From Bacteroidia bacterium (GTDB lineage Bacteria; Bacteroidota; Bacteroidia; Chitinophagales; Saprospiraceae), in contig JAUHXV010000003.1 in the NCBI GenBank assembly GCA_030426765.1, positions 59,239 to 123,238 of the forward strand: a stretch of 64,000 nt of DNA. The letters are read 5' to 3'. The translations under genes and the position numbers were made by a program. The notes beneath the pieces were generated by a model. The model made no database searches. It was not told the DNA's origin and was given only the letters and a program-made list of their open reading frames with translations. Positions 55,651 to 64,000 of the stretch are shown piece by piece; position 1 is the stretch's first letter, and each line of letters opens with the position of its first letter.

Positions 55651-56123
55651 GGAAATGCGATCATTCACCTCCGACAATGTACCCCTCATTCACCCTTTTC
55701 TCGCAAAGACGTAAGGCCGCAAAGAAAAAACGCAAAGGAGAAGTTCTGAGGCTCCTTGAATCCCGCGCGCTAAATCGCGGGGCAGGGTTAAGGTTTTTTA
55801 ATTTCTCATTGGTCGAGTCCGGCGCTGAAGCGCGGACTGATTTTTAATATGAGAGCGAGGGTATTTTTATTTCCTTCTGGTCATTTTCAGTGCTGAAGCG
55901 CGGACTTATTTTTTGGTTGAAATGAAATGGAATTCACCGGATAACCCTATAACCTAATAAACCTATCACCCATCATATTAGGCTTTCCTATCAAAGCATT
56001 GAAAGGCTACATATCATTGACAACAGACCAATCTGGTCTCAGAATCACCTCATCACTCCCTCACCTTTCAGTCGCCGTAGCTTTAGCGAAGGAGACCCTC
56101 ACTCCCTGACCAATGACCTCTCT
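55651..56123. other. 473-bp repeat-rich intergenic region upstream of the thrS end
   Basis: No gene was recognised. It contains three GC-rich palindromic units: CCCGCG/CGCGGG around 55758-55782, AGTCC-GCGCT/AGCGC-GGACT at 55817-55838, and a second copy of GCTGAAGCGCGGACT at 55892-55906 (first at 55824-55838). Then four degenerate 8-bp units of the form ATAACCYW follow at 55941-55972, and a pyrimidine-rich stretch with 7-8 bp periodicity at about 56040-56120. These look like REP-like and short tandem repeats. Confidence 0.6.
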
Positions 56124-58052
56124 CTACCCGTTGTCTATTTCCTCTCTCAGCTGATTTGAGAAATCTTCAACAGTAACCGCACCTTTATCTCCCTCTCCCT
56201 GGATGCGCAGGGCTACTTTGCCTTCTTCCATTTCTTTGTCTCCGACAAGAAGCATGTAAGGCACTTTCTTCATTTCGGTATCCCGGATCTTGCGGCCGAT
56301 GGTTTCATTGCGGTCATCGATATAACCTGACAGATCGGAAGCTTCGAGTTCAGCGAGAACTTGTCTGGCGTAGGGAATGTGACTTTCGCCGATCGGGAGG
56401 ATAGCAAACTGATCCGGTGCCAACCATAATGGAAGTTTTCCGGTGGTATTTTCGATCAGAATGCTGATGAATCGCTCCATACTGCCGAAAGGCGCACGGT
56501 GGATCATCACCGGGCGATGCGTCTGGTTGTCCGCGCCGATATATTCCAATTGAAAACGCTCAGGCAGATTATAGTCGACCTGGATGGTGCCCAACTGCCA
56601 GGTACGACCGATAGCATCCTTGATCATAAAGTCGAGCTTTGGTCCGTAGAAGGCTGCTTCTCCGGGCACTTGTTCAGCTTCGAGCCCGGCTTCTGCGACG
56701 GCATCGATGATGGCCTGCTCAGCTTTGGCAAAATTTTCAGGATCGCCTAAATATTTTTCAGGTTTGCTTAAATCGCGTAAAGAGATCTGCGCTTTAAATT
56801 CTTTAAAGCCTGCTTTCTCAAGCACGAGTTTTGTGAGTTCGAGCACATTCAGAAACTCTTCCTGCACCTGATCCGGCGTACAAAAAATATGCGCATCATC
56901 CTGGGTGAATCCTCGTACGCGAGACAAGCCATGAAGCTCACCGCTTTGTTCGTAACGATAGACGGTACCAAACTCAGCAATCCGTATTGGAAGTTCCTTG
57001 TATGAATGTGGTTTATGTCCGTATATCTCACAATGGTGCGGACAGTTCATCGGCTTCAACAAAAACTCCTCACCTTCTCGCGGCGTGTGAATCGGCTGAA
57101 AGCTGTCTTCACCATATTTATCATAGTGACCGGAGGTGACATAAAGTTCTTTTTTACCGATGTGCGGACTCATCACTTCCTGGTATCCGCGCTTAGCTTG
57201 TTCCTTGCGCAGGAAGTTTTGCAGGCGGTTGCGCACAATTGTGCCTTTTGGCAACCAGAGTGGAAGACCTGCTCCTACTTTTTCAGAGAAGGTAAAGAGC
57301 TCAAGTTCGGCGCCGAGTTTTCGGTGGTCGCGCTTCTTGGCCTCTTCCATCATCACCAGGTATTCCTTCAGTTCTTTTTGCTGCGGAAACGTGATACCGT
57401 AGACACGCGTGAGCATTTTATTTTTCTCATCACCGCGCCAGTACGCACCCGCGATATTGGTGAGCTTTACGGCTTTTATTTTATCAGTACTGGGGATATG
57501 CGGGCCGCGACACAGGTCAACGAAATTTCCCTGCTGATAGAAGGTGATGTCACCGTCTTGCAGATCTTTGAGAAGTTCGAGCTTGTACTCATCGTTCTTC
57601 TTTGTGAAGTATTCGATGGCATCGGCTTTGGAAATCTCCTTGCGGATGTATTCATTTTTTTCCCGGGCCAGTTCGATCATCTTCTCTTCGATCGCCGGGA
57701 GTTCGTCAGCGGTCAGCGTCCTGTCGCCGAGATCAATATCATAGTAATACCCTAAATCGACGGGAGGTCCGATCCCAAATTTAACACCGGGATACAAGGC
57801 TTCAAGTGCTTCTGCCATCAGGTGTGCGGAGCTGTGCCAGAACGTGGATTTACCAAGTTCGTCTTTCCAGGTCAGGAGCTGGAGTGTAGCATCGGATTCA
57901 ATGGGGCGATTGGCATCCCAGACTTCGTTATTGACTTTTGCGGCCAGCACATTTCTGGCCAGTCCTTCACTGATGGAAGTGGCGATATCCATAGAGGTGG
58001 TTCCTTTTTCCACTTCTCTGACTGAACCGTCGGGTAATGTAATTTTAATCAT
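56124..58052 (-). CDS. thrS: threonyl-tRNA synthetase
   Basis: The enzyme charges tRNA-Thr. The 642-residue protein has the TGS domain ([17 protein letters not shown]), the editing domain with [11 protein letters not shown] and [14 protein letters not shown], and a class II core with motif 2 [24 protein letters not shown], the zinc cysteine in [10 protein letters not shown] and motif 3 [11 protein letters not shown]. The anticodon-binding domain lies in the last 100 residues. The infC-rpmI-rplT genes often found downstream in Bacteroidota are absent here. A perfect -7 element lies 4 bp upstream of the ATG. Confidence 0.98.
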   Translation of the reverse strand: MIKITLPDGSVREVEKGTTSMDIATSISEGLARNVLAAKVNNEVWDANRPIESDATLQLLTWKDELGKSTFWHSSAHLMAEALEALYPGVKFGIGPPVDLGYYYDIDLGDRTLTADELPAIEEKMIELAREKNEYIRKEISKADAIEYFTKKNDEYKLELLKDLQDGDITFYQQGNFVDLCRGPHIPSTDKIKAVKLTNIAGAYWRGDEKNKMLTRVYGITFPQQKELKEYLVMMEEAKKRDHRKLGAELELFTFSEKVGAGLPLWLPKGTIVRNRLQNFLRKEQAKRGYQEVMSPHIGKKELYVTSGHYDKYGEDSFQPIHTPREGEEFLLKPMNCPHHCEIYGHKPHSYKELPIRIAEFGTVYRYEQSGELHGLSRVRGFTQDDAHIFCTPDQVQEEFLNVLELTKLVLEKAGFKEFKAQISLRDLSKPEKYLGDPENFAKAEQAIIDAVAEAGLEAEQVPGEAAFYGPKLDFMIKDAIGRTWQLGTIQVDYNLPERFQLEYIGADNQTHRPVMIHRAPFGSMERFISILIENTTGKLPLWLAPDQFAILPIGESHIPYARQVLAELEASDLSGYIDDRNETIGRKIRDTEMKKVPYMLLVGDKEMEEGKVALRIQGEGDKGAVTVEDFSNQLREEIDNG

Positions 58053-58056
58053 GTGG

Positions 58057-58064
58057 CAAATGTA
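58057..58064 (-). promoter_or_regulatory. -7 promoter element of thrS
   Basis: On the minus strand TACATTTG fits TAnnTTTG fully and ends 4 bp before the ATG at 58052, so the thrS mRNA may be leaderless. Confidence 0.45.
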
Positions 58065-58166
58065 AGATTCTGTTTTTAGTATCGCGTAGTATAGGTTGTG
58101 AAATAGAAGGATTCCGGAGAAGCATGCTTCCTGAGTCTAAAAATTGATATGAAAAAGGAAAAATGC

Positions 58167-59615
58167 TTACTGCAGACGAATAACGTCACCCGTGCAACCA
58201 TTGACAGGAATGGTCGGGTCCGTGAGTTGCGTTGTGTTTTCGATCGCGGCGAGGCCCATCGCTTGTCGAATGCTTTGGCGGCGTTGAAGGACGATGGTGT
58301 TGACATGTCCTTTGGTGACCACCGGAATGATGTTCAAATCAAGAGCCGTTTCGCGCTCATCGAAATCGTAATTTTCAAAGGGCAGTCTGGTCAGGCATGG
58401 AATAACTTTCGTTGCTCTGAGTGATGCTTTTAATTCGGCCACAGCTGGTGCCTTTGGGACAATTTCCCGAATGGTGTAACGGATTTCCAGGAGCTGGCCG
58501 ATCGACAGGTGCGTGCTGCTGAGTCCATTCCATTTCATCAGATCACTGACCGAACAATTATTTCTCGCGGCAATCGAAGAGAGATTGTCTCCGGAGCGAA
58601 CGACATACTCGGAGGAAGTCATGGTGATTTTATAGGTGTTGTCACCAATCGTTACAGTTTTAGTTTCCACATATCCATCGTAATCGATAAATGGAACATC
58701 CATCGATCGATTTTCATTAAAGCGTTCGGCAGCTTCATTCGGAAGCACGAGGGCATACCCATAAGAGGATGCGGGAACGTAGTTGCGGATATAGGAGGGG
58801 TTGAGCTGTTTTACTTTTTCAACAGACATCCCGGCACGACGCGCTACTTCAGAGATCGACATGCCCTGATAAATTAAAATAGTGGTCATGCAGCCCATGG
58901 CGTGTTCGGGGTAGACCACCGGGATGTTGTGTTCTTCGTGAAAATTCATCAGGTAGCTGGCAGCGATAAATCCGGGGACATAACTGCGTGTCTCTCTGGG
59001 CAGGTATCGCGCCATCTTCCAGTAATCTGAAGTGCCGGCTCTGCGGACAGCGGATCGTACGCGTCCCGGCCCGGCATTGTAGGCGGCCATGACGAGTTCC
59101 CAGTTGCCAAACTGCGCATAGAGTTGTTTCAGGTAGCGGACAGCGGCTTTGGTGGATTTTTCAGGATCCATGCGCTCATCCACATAGGTGTTGATGGTCA
59201 GGCCGCATTCTCTCGCGGTGGGTTTCATAAACTGCCACAGGCCTCCTGCGCCGGATCTTGAAAGCGCATTTGGGTTGAGTGCTGACTCAACAATGGTGAG
59301 ATATTTCAGGTCAGTGGGCAGGCCTTCCTCTGCCAGTGCTTTTTCGAATATTGGAAAATACACGGCGGCCCAGCCGAGCATTTCTGCGGTGTGGTCTGGA
59401 CGCTGGAGGAGGTATGTATTGAGATATGATCTGACTTTGGAGTCGTAGATCGGGTTGACGATTGATACGGCAGTCGGGATCCTCTCGCGGATGAGGTCTT
59501 CGTGTTCATCCAGATTGGAGGCATTGATACCTGCTGTCAATGGGAGTGCCCAGCCGATTAGACACAGGATGCCTAAGGCTGAGAATAAAGGGCGCAAGGG
59601 GATTATCTTGTTCAT
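58167..59615 (-). CDS. MltD-like lytic transglycosylase with LysM domain
   Basis: This enzyme cuts peptidoglycan glycan strands and forms 1,6-anhydro ends. The 482-residue protein has a signal peptide (about 1-29), a family 1 SLT domain with the catalytic glutamate in LTIVESALNPNALSRSGAGGLWQFM (about residue 110) and MAAYNAGPGRV, then one clear LysM repeat (EYVVRSGDNLSSIAARNNCSVSDLMKWNGL, about 335-380) that binds the cell wall. A first LysM-like region may lie at 245-300. It is monocistronic; AnmK, which recycles the anhydro-sugar product, is encoded 1.3 kb upstream in the same direction. Confidence 0.93.
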   Translation of the reverse strand: MNKIIPLRPLFSALGILCLIGWALPLTAGINASNLDEHEDLIRERIPTAVSIVNPIYDSKVRSYLNTYLLQRPDHTAEMLGWAAVYFPIFEKALAEEGLPTDLKYLTIVESALNPNALSRSGAGGLWQFMKPTARECGLTINTYVDERMDPEKSTKAAVRYLKQLYAQFGNWELVMAAYNAGPGRVRSAVRRAGTSDYWKMARYLPRETRSYVPGFIAASYLMNFHEEHNIPVVYPEHAMGCMTTILIYQGMSISEVARRAGMSVEKVKQLNPSYIRNYVPASSYGYALVLPNEAAERFNENRSMDVPFIDYDGYVETKTVTIGDNTYKITMTSSEYVVRSGDNLSSIAARNNCSVSDLMKWNGLSSTHLSIGQLLEIRYTIREIVPKAPAVAELKASLRATKVIPCLTRLPFENYDFDERETALDLNIIPVVTKGHVNTIVLQRRQSIRQAMGLAAIENTTQLTDPTIPVNGCTGDVIRLQ

Positions 59616-59939
59616 AGGATAAACAACGAAACGCTTTTAGTTCTCTCGCTGGGATTAACTGCAAAGGTGGGTAATAATTTGACGGCTTTTGTACCCTCAA
59701 TCTGTAGTTAACAAATATGCAATAAAAATAATATGTAAAATATTGAATGTTAATATTTAATGCATGTAAAAAAGACCTTAATGGTATGTTAACAGCAATT
59801 TTTTGACTCAGGGAAAACCCTTAGAAGAAATAAAACGGGAAAATTGGGTTCAGATTGTACCTGAATGATGAGGATAAAATGCGGTTTCAACGGATCTAAT
59901 TCCACCTTTTCAGGCGATTAATTTCCTGTCAGTCGGATA
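59616..59939. other. 324-bp AT-rich intergenic region
   Basis: It lies between two minus-strand genes and should contain the promoter of the transglycosylase. Apart from a short AGGG/CCCT hairpin near 59812-59825 I see no structured element or gene. Confidence 0.4.
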
Positions 59940-60932
59940 TCATTTTGAAAAGGGTAGAAAGCGATTTTCCTGTTGTTGAAAAATGGCTGCGATTTCACTA
60001 ATACTTTTTTCCGCCGGCATATATCGGAAGCCTTCAATCTTCAAACTTTTCGAAGCGTCGTACGTAGTTTGCGCATACGACTGATTGATGATTTCGGTGC
60101 CAATCGTTTTTCTTTGAAAAAAACTGCTTGCCATCAGCATAAGGTGAGCAAGCCATTTAGGTGCTTTTTGAAAATCAGTTTGCACGTCAAGGGCATTTCC
60201 AAAAGCGCGATACATTACTTCAAACGATGCATTGAATCCGGAGAGCAACCATCGTTCTCCGATATGCGCTTTTTGCAAAATAGCATAAATAAAAAATACA
60301 ACATCACGCACATCTACAAATCCGGTGGCGCCGCCGGGATACCATTTAGATCCGGAAGCAATGCGACGCACCATCTGCAGGCTTGAGTGATTCCAGTTGC
60401 CCGTACCCAGCATGATAGAAGGCAGAATTACAGAAGCCTGTAGTCCTTCTGCTACACCCCGCCAAACTTCCAGTTCGCCGAGATACTTAGACAGTCCGTA
60501 GTGTGTGGTGAATTCATTTTCCGCCCAGGATGCATTTTCATTCAAAGGCATCGCATCTTTGTCTCTTCCCAATGCACTTTTTGATCCGATATATACCAGA
60601 TGCTTAACATCGTTTTCCAAACACGCATTGACGATCTGAGCAGTGCCGGTGGTGTTGATGTCGAGGAGTCGGTTTTTGTCTTTTGGATGATAGGAAACAA
60701 AACCGCCTGCGTGGATGATCCATTCATGACCGGGAATAAGTTCATTCACCCTTTCTTTATCCGGAAGTGTCAGGGGTTGCCAGTTGACCCCATCTCGTAT
60801 CGAATCAGGAATACTTTCTGCGTTTGTCGAGTACGTTGCAGTGATGTCGGTATATCCTTTTTCGAGAAACCATTTTGTCAGGTAGGAACCCAGCAAGCCC
60901 GAGCCACCGATTATGAGAATTTTTTCTGTCAT
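59940..60932 (-). CDS. NAD-dependent epimerase/dehydratase family protein
   Basis: The 330-residue extended short-chain dehydrogenase has the cofactor motif GGSGLLGSYL (residues 8-17) and the catalytic YGLSK. Features such as ILPSIMLGTGNW and GFVDVRDV resemble dihydroflavonol-4-reductase-like proteins. The substrate is unknown. The start overlaps anmK by 4 bp, so it is the third gene of the cytochrome c-anmK operon. The C-terminus is full length for the family. Confidence 0.88.
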   Translation of the reverse strand: MTEKILIIGGSGLLGSYLTKWFLEKGYTDITATYSTNAESIPDSIRDGVNWQPLTLPDKERVNELIPGHEWIIHAGGFVSYHPKDKNRLLDINTTGTAQIVNACLENDVKHLVYIGSKSALGRDKDAMPLNENASWAENEFTTHYGLSKYLGELEVWRGVAEGLQASVILPSIMLGTGNWNHSSLQMVRRIASGSKWYPGGATGFVDVRDVVFFIYAILQKAHIGERWLLSGFNASFEVMYRAFGNALDVQTDFQKAPKWLAHLMLMASSFFQRKTIGTEIINQSYAQTTYDASKSLKIEGFRYMPAEKSISEIAAIFQQQENRFLPFSK

Positions 60933-62011
60933 CGACTTGCTTTGTGGATAATGCCGCCGATGGTATCCGACTTCGCTCCGGTGACCGGATGTATTCCGTA
61001 AGGTTGGTCACCCATCGTTAGGAAACCGAGATAAGCCATGAGCGCACATTCTTTGTAGTCAATGATTTCTTTCGAAGGAAGTTCGAATTTGATATTGGCT
61101 TGTAGACCATGTTTTTGCAACCGATGCATAAGAAAAGAATTATGCGCACCGCCGCCGGTCACTAAAATGGTAGTTTCCTGCTTCGCAAATGGCGCGATAT
61201 GACCTACAGTTAATTTTGCAATCGCTTCTACCACCGTGGCGAGCAGATCGGCTGTTTCCTGTGTAGCCTGATCCAACATGCGGATCCAGGTTTTTCTCAC
61301 CATTTCATTTGACAATCCAAGCGGGCTGCCGTCTTTGAATGGAAACTTAGAAATCAGATCAGACACCAGATGTTCGATAATCTTTCCCTTCGAAGCAATA
61401 TCTCCGTTGGCATCATATTCCTTTCCCAGTTTTGCGGCAAGAAAATTTAATGCCTGATTGCATGGCCCGATGTCCCATGCTTTAGCATGACCATCATCAG
61501 AAGAGATATGTACATTGGCTATGCCGCCGAGATTGAGATAGGCATCGTATCCGGGAAACAATGACTTATCAGCAATTGGGGCGAATGGTGCACCTTGACC
61601 ACCGGCGGCTACATCCGCATTTCTGAATGACGTGATCGCATCGATTCCGGTGATGTGCGCGATATGGCTTCCTGATCCTATTTGTGTGGTAAACCCAAGC
61701 GCAGGTTCGTGAAACACAGTATGCCCGTGAGATGCGATGGCGTCGGCAGATATGCCTTCTTTGTCCATCCACTGATTTATCTCCTGACCGATATAGGACC
61801 CGAAATCAGCATCGAGTTGCATAAGCTCAAATCCGGTGAGATGATGCGCGCCTGCAAGTCGCGACTTCAGCGTATCCGGAAATGAAGCTTTGGTATGTTG
61901 CTCAAGCGACCATTCAGGATGTTGATAGGAACCATGGAAGACACAAACTGCCAGATCAAGGCCATCCAGCGAGCTGCCCGACATGACGCCTATGATCCTG
62001 CACGGTATCAT
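60929..62011 (-). CDS. anmK: anhydro-N-acetylmuramic acid kinase
   Basis: AnmK opens the anhydro ring of 1,6-anhydro-MurNAc and phosphorylates it to MurNAc-6-P in cell-wall recycling. The 360-residue protein has the start GVMSGSSLDGLDLAVC with the phosphate-binding loop, SHGHTVFHEP, the DVAAGGQGAPFAP motif, LNLGGIANVH and LVTGGGAHNSFLM. It overlaps both neighbours by 4 bp, so translation is coupled. It is thus made with a cytochrome c, an odd pairing. Confidence 0.96.
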   Translation of the reverse strand: MIPCRIIGVMSGSSLDGLDLAVCVFHGSYQHPEWSLEQHTKASFPDTLKSRLAGAHHLTGFELMQLDADFGSYIGQEINQWMDKEGISADAIASHGHTVFHEPALGFTTQIGSGSHIAHITGIDAITSFRNADVAAGGQGAPFAPIADKSLFPGYDAYLNLGGIANVHISSDDGHAKAWDIGPCNQALNFLAAKLGKEYDANGDIASKGKIIEHLVSDLISKFPFKDGSPLGLSNEMVRKTWIRMLDQATQETADLLATVVEAIAKLTVGHIAPFAKQETTILVTGGGAHNSFLMHRLQKHGLQANIKFELPSKEIIDYKECALMAYLGFLTMGDQPYGIHPVTGAKSDTIGGIIHKASR

Positions 62012-62322
62012 TGCGCGGATAAGGTCATGGTATAGGCGGCGACGGCTTTGATTTCTTCCGGAGTCAGGATTCCTTCAAAGGGAGTCATGGTGTTTTTGCC
62101 TTTCGTGATCTGCACGATTCTTTCGGCTTCAGTAGTAGTCGCAAGCGTAAGGTCTTTCGATCCGTTGAGCGAGAGTTTGCCATCCATGCCGTGGCATACC
62201 ACACATTTCTCCACATAGATCGCTTTTCCGTCAAGGGTTGAAACATCTTTCCCGGACGTGTTTCCTCCGCACGCAATGACCAGGATCGCAAAAAGACCGG
62301 TGATGATTAGTTTATTCATCAT
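62008..62322 (-). CDS. c-type cytochrome lipoprotein
   Basis: The open frame goes back to 62388, but the extra codons lie in tandem repeats. The ATG at 62322 (or 62319) gives a clear lipoprotein signal with lipobox VIAC. The small mature protein is a single class I cytochrome c domain with heme motif CVVCH and a probable methionine ligand in NTMTPF. It would move electrons in the periplasm; the partner is unknown. Its stop codon overlaps the anmK start by 4 bp. Confidence 0.88.
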   Translation of the reverse strand: MMNKLIITGLFAILVIACGGNTSGKDVSTLDGKAIYVEKCVVCHGMDGKLSLNGSKDLTLATTTEAERIVQITKGKNTMTPFEGILTPEEIKAVAAYTMTLSAQ

Positions 62323-62361
62323 AAATAAAATGGTGTGCGGCAAAGCTAATGAAAACGATGG

Positions 62362-62396
62362 AGGCATAGGGCATGAGGCTTGGAGCATGGGGCAAT
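62362..62396. repeat. heptamer tandem repeat, five units
   Basis: The units AGGCATA, GGGCATG, AGGCTTG, GAGCATG and GGGCAAT follow each other without gaps. The consensus is about GGGCATG. Confidence 0.65.
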
Positions 62397-62675
62397 CTGT
62401 GACATAGCTTGTAGTAAAAAATACATATCTGTCTCAAGGAAAGCATCCGCCTACGGCGGATCACTCGAAGAGCGAGGGGGTTCTCTGTGACACAGAAACG
62501 TCAGGATCAAGAGAACAGATCACCCTCGCTAAAGCCAAGGTGATTAACCTTTAGGCTACGTTCTCCGCTCTCCGCTCTCCGCCCTCAGCCCTTCGCTCTC
62601 CGCCCTCCGCCCTTCGCCCTCCGCACATCCATTTTTTCATGAACCTAAGCTCCCCTGTTTTGTTTTTTAGCCACT
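62389..62675. other. repeat- and hairpin-rich intergenic region upstream of the cytosolic pirin
   Basis: Besides the heptamer arrays, it contains the perfect hairpin ATCCGCC-TAC-GGCGGAT (62445-62461), a CTCG/CGAG hairpin (62463-62475) and CTGTG-A-CACAG near 62485-62495. No coding sequence was seen. Confidence 0.55.
62563..62625. repeat. heptamer tandem repeat, nine units
   Basis: Nine gapless 7-bp units with consensus CTCCGCC (CTCCGCT, CTCCGCT, CTCCGCC, CTCAGCC, CTTCGCT, CTCCGCC, CTCCGCC, CTTCGCC, CTCCGCA) end 50 bp before the pirin start codon. Confidence 0.8.
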
Positions 62676-63425
62676 ATGCGTATTATACCTATATCACAAC
62701 AAGCGTCCGGCAATTTCAACAACGGACAGATCATTGAAAATAAGCCTATCGGTTTCCCACAGGATGGTGGATTCGTCAGGCCCTATGGTTCACTTTTTTA
62801 CTGGGCACGGGCAGAAGGTTTGGTGGACAGCACCATCGGACTGCATCCGCACCAGGGCTTTGAGATTATGTCCTTCGTGCTGGAAGGAAACATCCGGCAT
62901 TTTGATACCAAAATGAATGGCTGGAAACCCCTCACGGAAGGTGATGTCCAGATCATCCGGGCAGGCAATGGTATTTCTCACGCCGAACATATCGAAAAGG
63001 ACGGCGTGATCTTCCAGATATGGCTGGATCCAAACCTGTCTCTGACACTTCCGAAAGATGCATCCTATGATGACTACAAAGGTTCAGCCTTTACGCAAAC
63101 AAAAACTGATGGTACCACCATCACGCATTATGCCGGCGAAAAAGGACTGATGCAAATGGATACCCCGGGTGTTGATATCCGACGGATCAAGCTGACGGAC
63201 CAACCCTATGAATGGGCCGGAGATAAGTCACTGACACGTTCCCTGTACGTGATTTCTGGTTCGGGCGAGATCAATGGAAAGACCATCGAGCAGGATGATT
63301 TTATTATCCTGGACAATGGGGAAGATATTTCCCTCACGCCACATCCTAAAGGCATGGATGTTTTTGCCCTGACTGTGCTCAAGGAAGCCGGGTATCCGAC
63401 GTATGCGCAGCGGATGAGATCATAG
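62676..63425 (+). CDS. pirin-family protein (cytosolic)
   Basis: The 249-residue bicupin has no signal peptide. The conserved pirin start is GGFVRPYGSLFYW, with metal ligands in GLHPHQGFEIMSFVLEG (HPH) and GNGISHAEH. It differs in length and sequence from the exported pirin at 42935-43900 and belongs to the YhaK-like shorter group. The biochemical role (quercetinase or redox sensor) is not known. It is a single gene flanked on both sides by heptamer tandem repeats. Confidence 0.9.
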   Translation: MRIIPISQQASGNFNNGQIIENKPIGFPQDGGFVRPYGSLFYWARAEGLVDSTIGLHPHQGFEIMSFVLEGNIRHFDTKMNGWKPLTEGDVQIIRAGNGISHAEHIEKDGVIFQIWLDPNLSLTLPKDASYDDYKGSAFTQTKTDGTTITHYAGEKGLMQMDTPGVDIRRIKLTDQPYEWAGDKSLTRSLYVISGSGEINGKTIEQDDFIILDNGEDISLTPHPKGMDVFALTVLKEAGYPTYAQRMRS

Positions 63426-63428
63426 GAG

Positions 63429-63463
63429 GGTTAACGGTAAAGGGTGAACGGTTAACGGAGATG
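63429..63463. repeat. heptamer tandem repeat, four to five units
   Basis: Just after the pirin stop codon the units GGTTAAC, GGTAAAG, GGTGAAC, GGTTAAC and GGAGATG follow without gaps. The consensus GGTTAAC differs from the two upstream arrays. Confidence 0.65.
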
Positions 63464-63566
63464 ATAAAACTTAAGGTTTAGCATTTTAATTGGTTTGGTT
63501 TTTTGAAAAGAAAAAGCCATCCCGCTATAGAGCGGAAACTGTCGCTCAAAACACCTTTTTTTTGTA

Positions 63567-63872
63567 TCATAATTGAATATAATTTTCCATTATCATATGT
63601 TTTGTTACTTTTTTCATCGCCAAAAAAGTAACCAAAAACGCTAGTCGCGCTAAAAACTCCCTTTTACATTCTGCAAGCTTCATTCTTCTTTTCAATCTAG
63701 GGATATGTTCTTCGCTCTTTTTTCTTTTTCCTCTTGCGGACCCTATAGCATTGTCAGCTATTGGGCGCGCGGAAAAAGAAAGCATTCGGTTGGTCAAACA
63801 GTTTAGCGCGACGGGGTCATCCAGATCGAAATGGAATTGCTTAAAAACTCTCTGATTTCTGCCTCCCGACAC
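63567..63872 (-). other. doubtful 101-codon frame inside a probable non-coding repeat element
   Basis: The frame would encode a very basic protein with no recognisable domain (AIGSARGKRKKSEEHIPRLKRRMK, AMKKVTK). Its end lies in a perfect hairpin (63604-63632). The sequence type resembles intergenic repeats common in Bacteroidota that produce Lys-rich false frames. I consider it more probably non-coding. Confidence 0.4.
63604..63632. repeat. 11-bp perfect inverted repeat
   Basis: GTTACTTTTTT (63604-63614) and AAAAAAGTAAC (63622-63632) flank a 7-nt loop. It could end the pirin transcript or mark one border of a repeat element. Confidence 0.65.
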
Positions 63873-64000
63873 ATCGCATTCGCATCAAGCTTAATTTATC
63901 GTATATAATAAATCAAAATGTGTTTTCCTCCATTTATGCTTTTGATAGCTGCCGTAATACTTTAAATAGTCACTCTTAAATGGTTCGGTCATTTTGCAAA
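63873..64000. other. right edge, no feature seen
   Basis: The last 128 bp are AT-rich with no frame or motif that I can support. Confidence 0.4.

Noticed and set aside
57006..57755. 249-residue plus-strand frame within thrS
   Set aside because: Antisense to the well-supported thrS; the hydrophobic look comes from the complementary strand.
1..64000. tRNA, rRNA, CRISPR arrays, prophage or complete insertion sequences
   Set aside because: I looked in the intergenic regions on both strands and saw no convincing cloverleaf, direct-repeat/spacer array or phage module; only the RAYT gene is mobile-element related.

Overview
The window looks like a chromosomal segment of a denitrifying member of the Bacteroidota, probably of the Saprospiraceae or a close relative. 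The evidence is a clade II nos cluster without nosR, a type IX secretion (T9SS) plug protein together with a giant protein carrying a T9SS C-terminal sorting domain, many lipoproteins, DUF3667 and OmpA/TSP3 proteins, and promoters of the Bacteroidota TAnnTTTG type with little sign of Shine-Dalgarno sequences. The genus is an inference. No rRNA, tRNA, CRISPR array, prophage or complete insertion sequence was seen.

Layout. 1-1242 (-): 5' part of a CRTAC1-type FG-GAP lipoprotein that runs off the left edge. 1476-7805 (+): nitrous oxide reduction operon: lipoprotein cytochrome c, nosZ, a membrane domain fused to NosL, nosD, nosF, nosY. 7925-9778 (-): fasciclin lipoprotein and a polytopic histidine-rich membrane protein. 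10178-15274 (+): LolA-like protein, two MacB/FtsX-type permeases, LolD-type ATPase and outer-membrane porin, which together look like a trans-envelope exporter. 15335-25495 (+): TMTC-like TPR membrane protein, lipA, recQ, thioredoxin-fold protein, topoisomerase IV subunit A, anti-sigma factor. 25521-28977 (-): TolC, HlyD/MacA adaptor and DUF2064 transferase. 29117-33353 (-): guaB, 3-methyladenine glycosylase, a REP-associated tyrosine transposase (RAYT) with a 38-bp perfect palindrome at its stop codon, and the T9SS plug protein. 33512-41072: tadA, a lipoprotein, pcm, phosphohexomutase, a TPR/HTH regulator and a cytolysin-like surface lipoprotein. 41186-45505 (-): C45 peptidase, small membrane protein, exported pirin, OmpA/TSP3 protein. 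45923-48784: DUF3667 protein, arsM-arsR, an eRF1-like protein. 49055-54769 (-): 1904-residue T9SS cargo. 54931-64000: outer-membrane protein, thrS, MltD-like transglycosylase, a cytochrome c/anmK/epimerase operon, a second pirin, and repeat-rich intergenic DNA.

Main regulatory observations. A Crp/Fnr-like box precedes both the nos operon and the fasciclin gene with nearly the same sequence and exactly the same distance to the -7 element, which suggests one anoxia or NO regulon. A third, perfectly palindromic box lies upstream of the eRF1-like gene. A strong intrinsic terminator between nosZ and the nosL fusion suggests that accessory genes are made at lower levels than nosZ. Several housekeeping genes (guaB, thrS, lipA, tadA) have the -7 element directly against the start codon, which predicts leaderless mRNAs.

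The most unusual gene is the cytolysin-like protein at 39249-41072. It has cholesterol-dependent-cytolysin domains 1-3, but the membrane-binding domain 4 is replaced by four hemopexin-like repeats, and its lipoprotein signal suggests surface display. It lies directly downstream of a TPR/HTH regulator.
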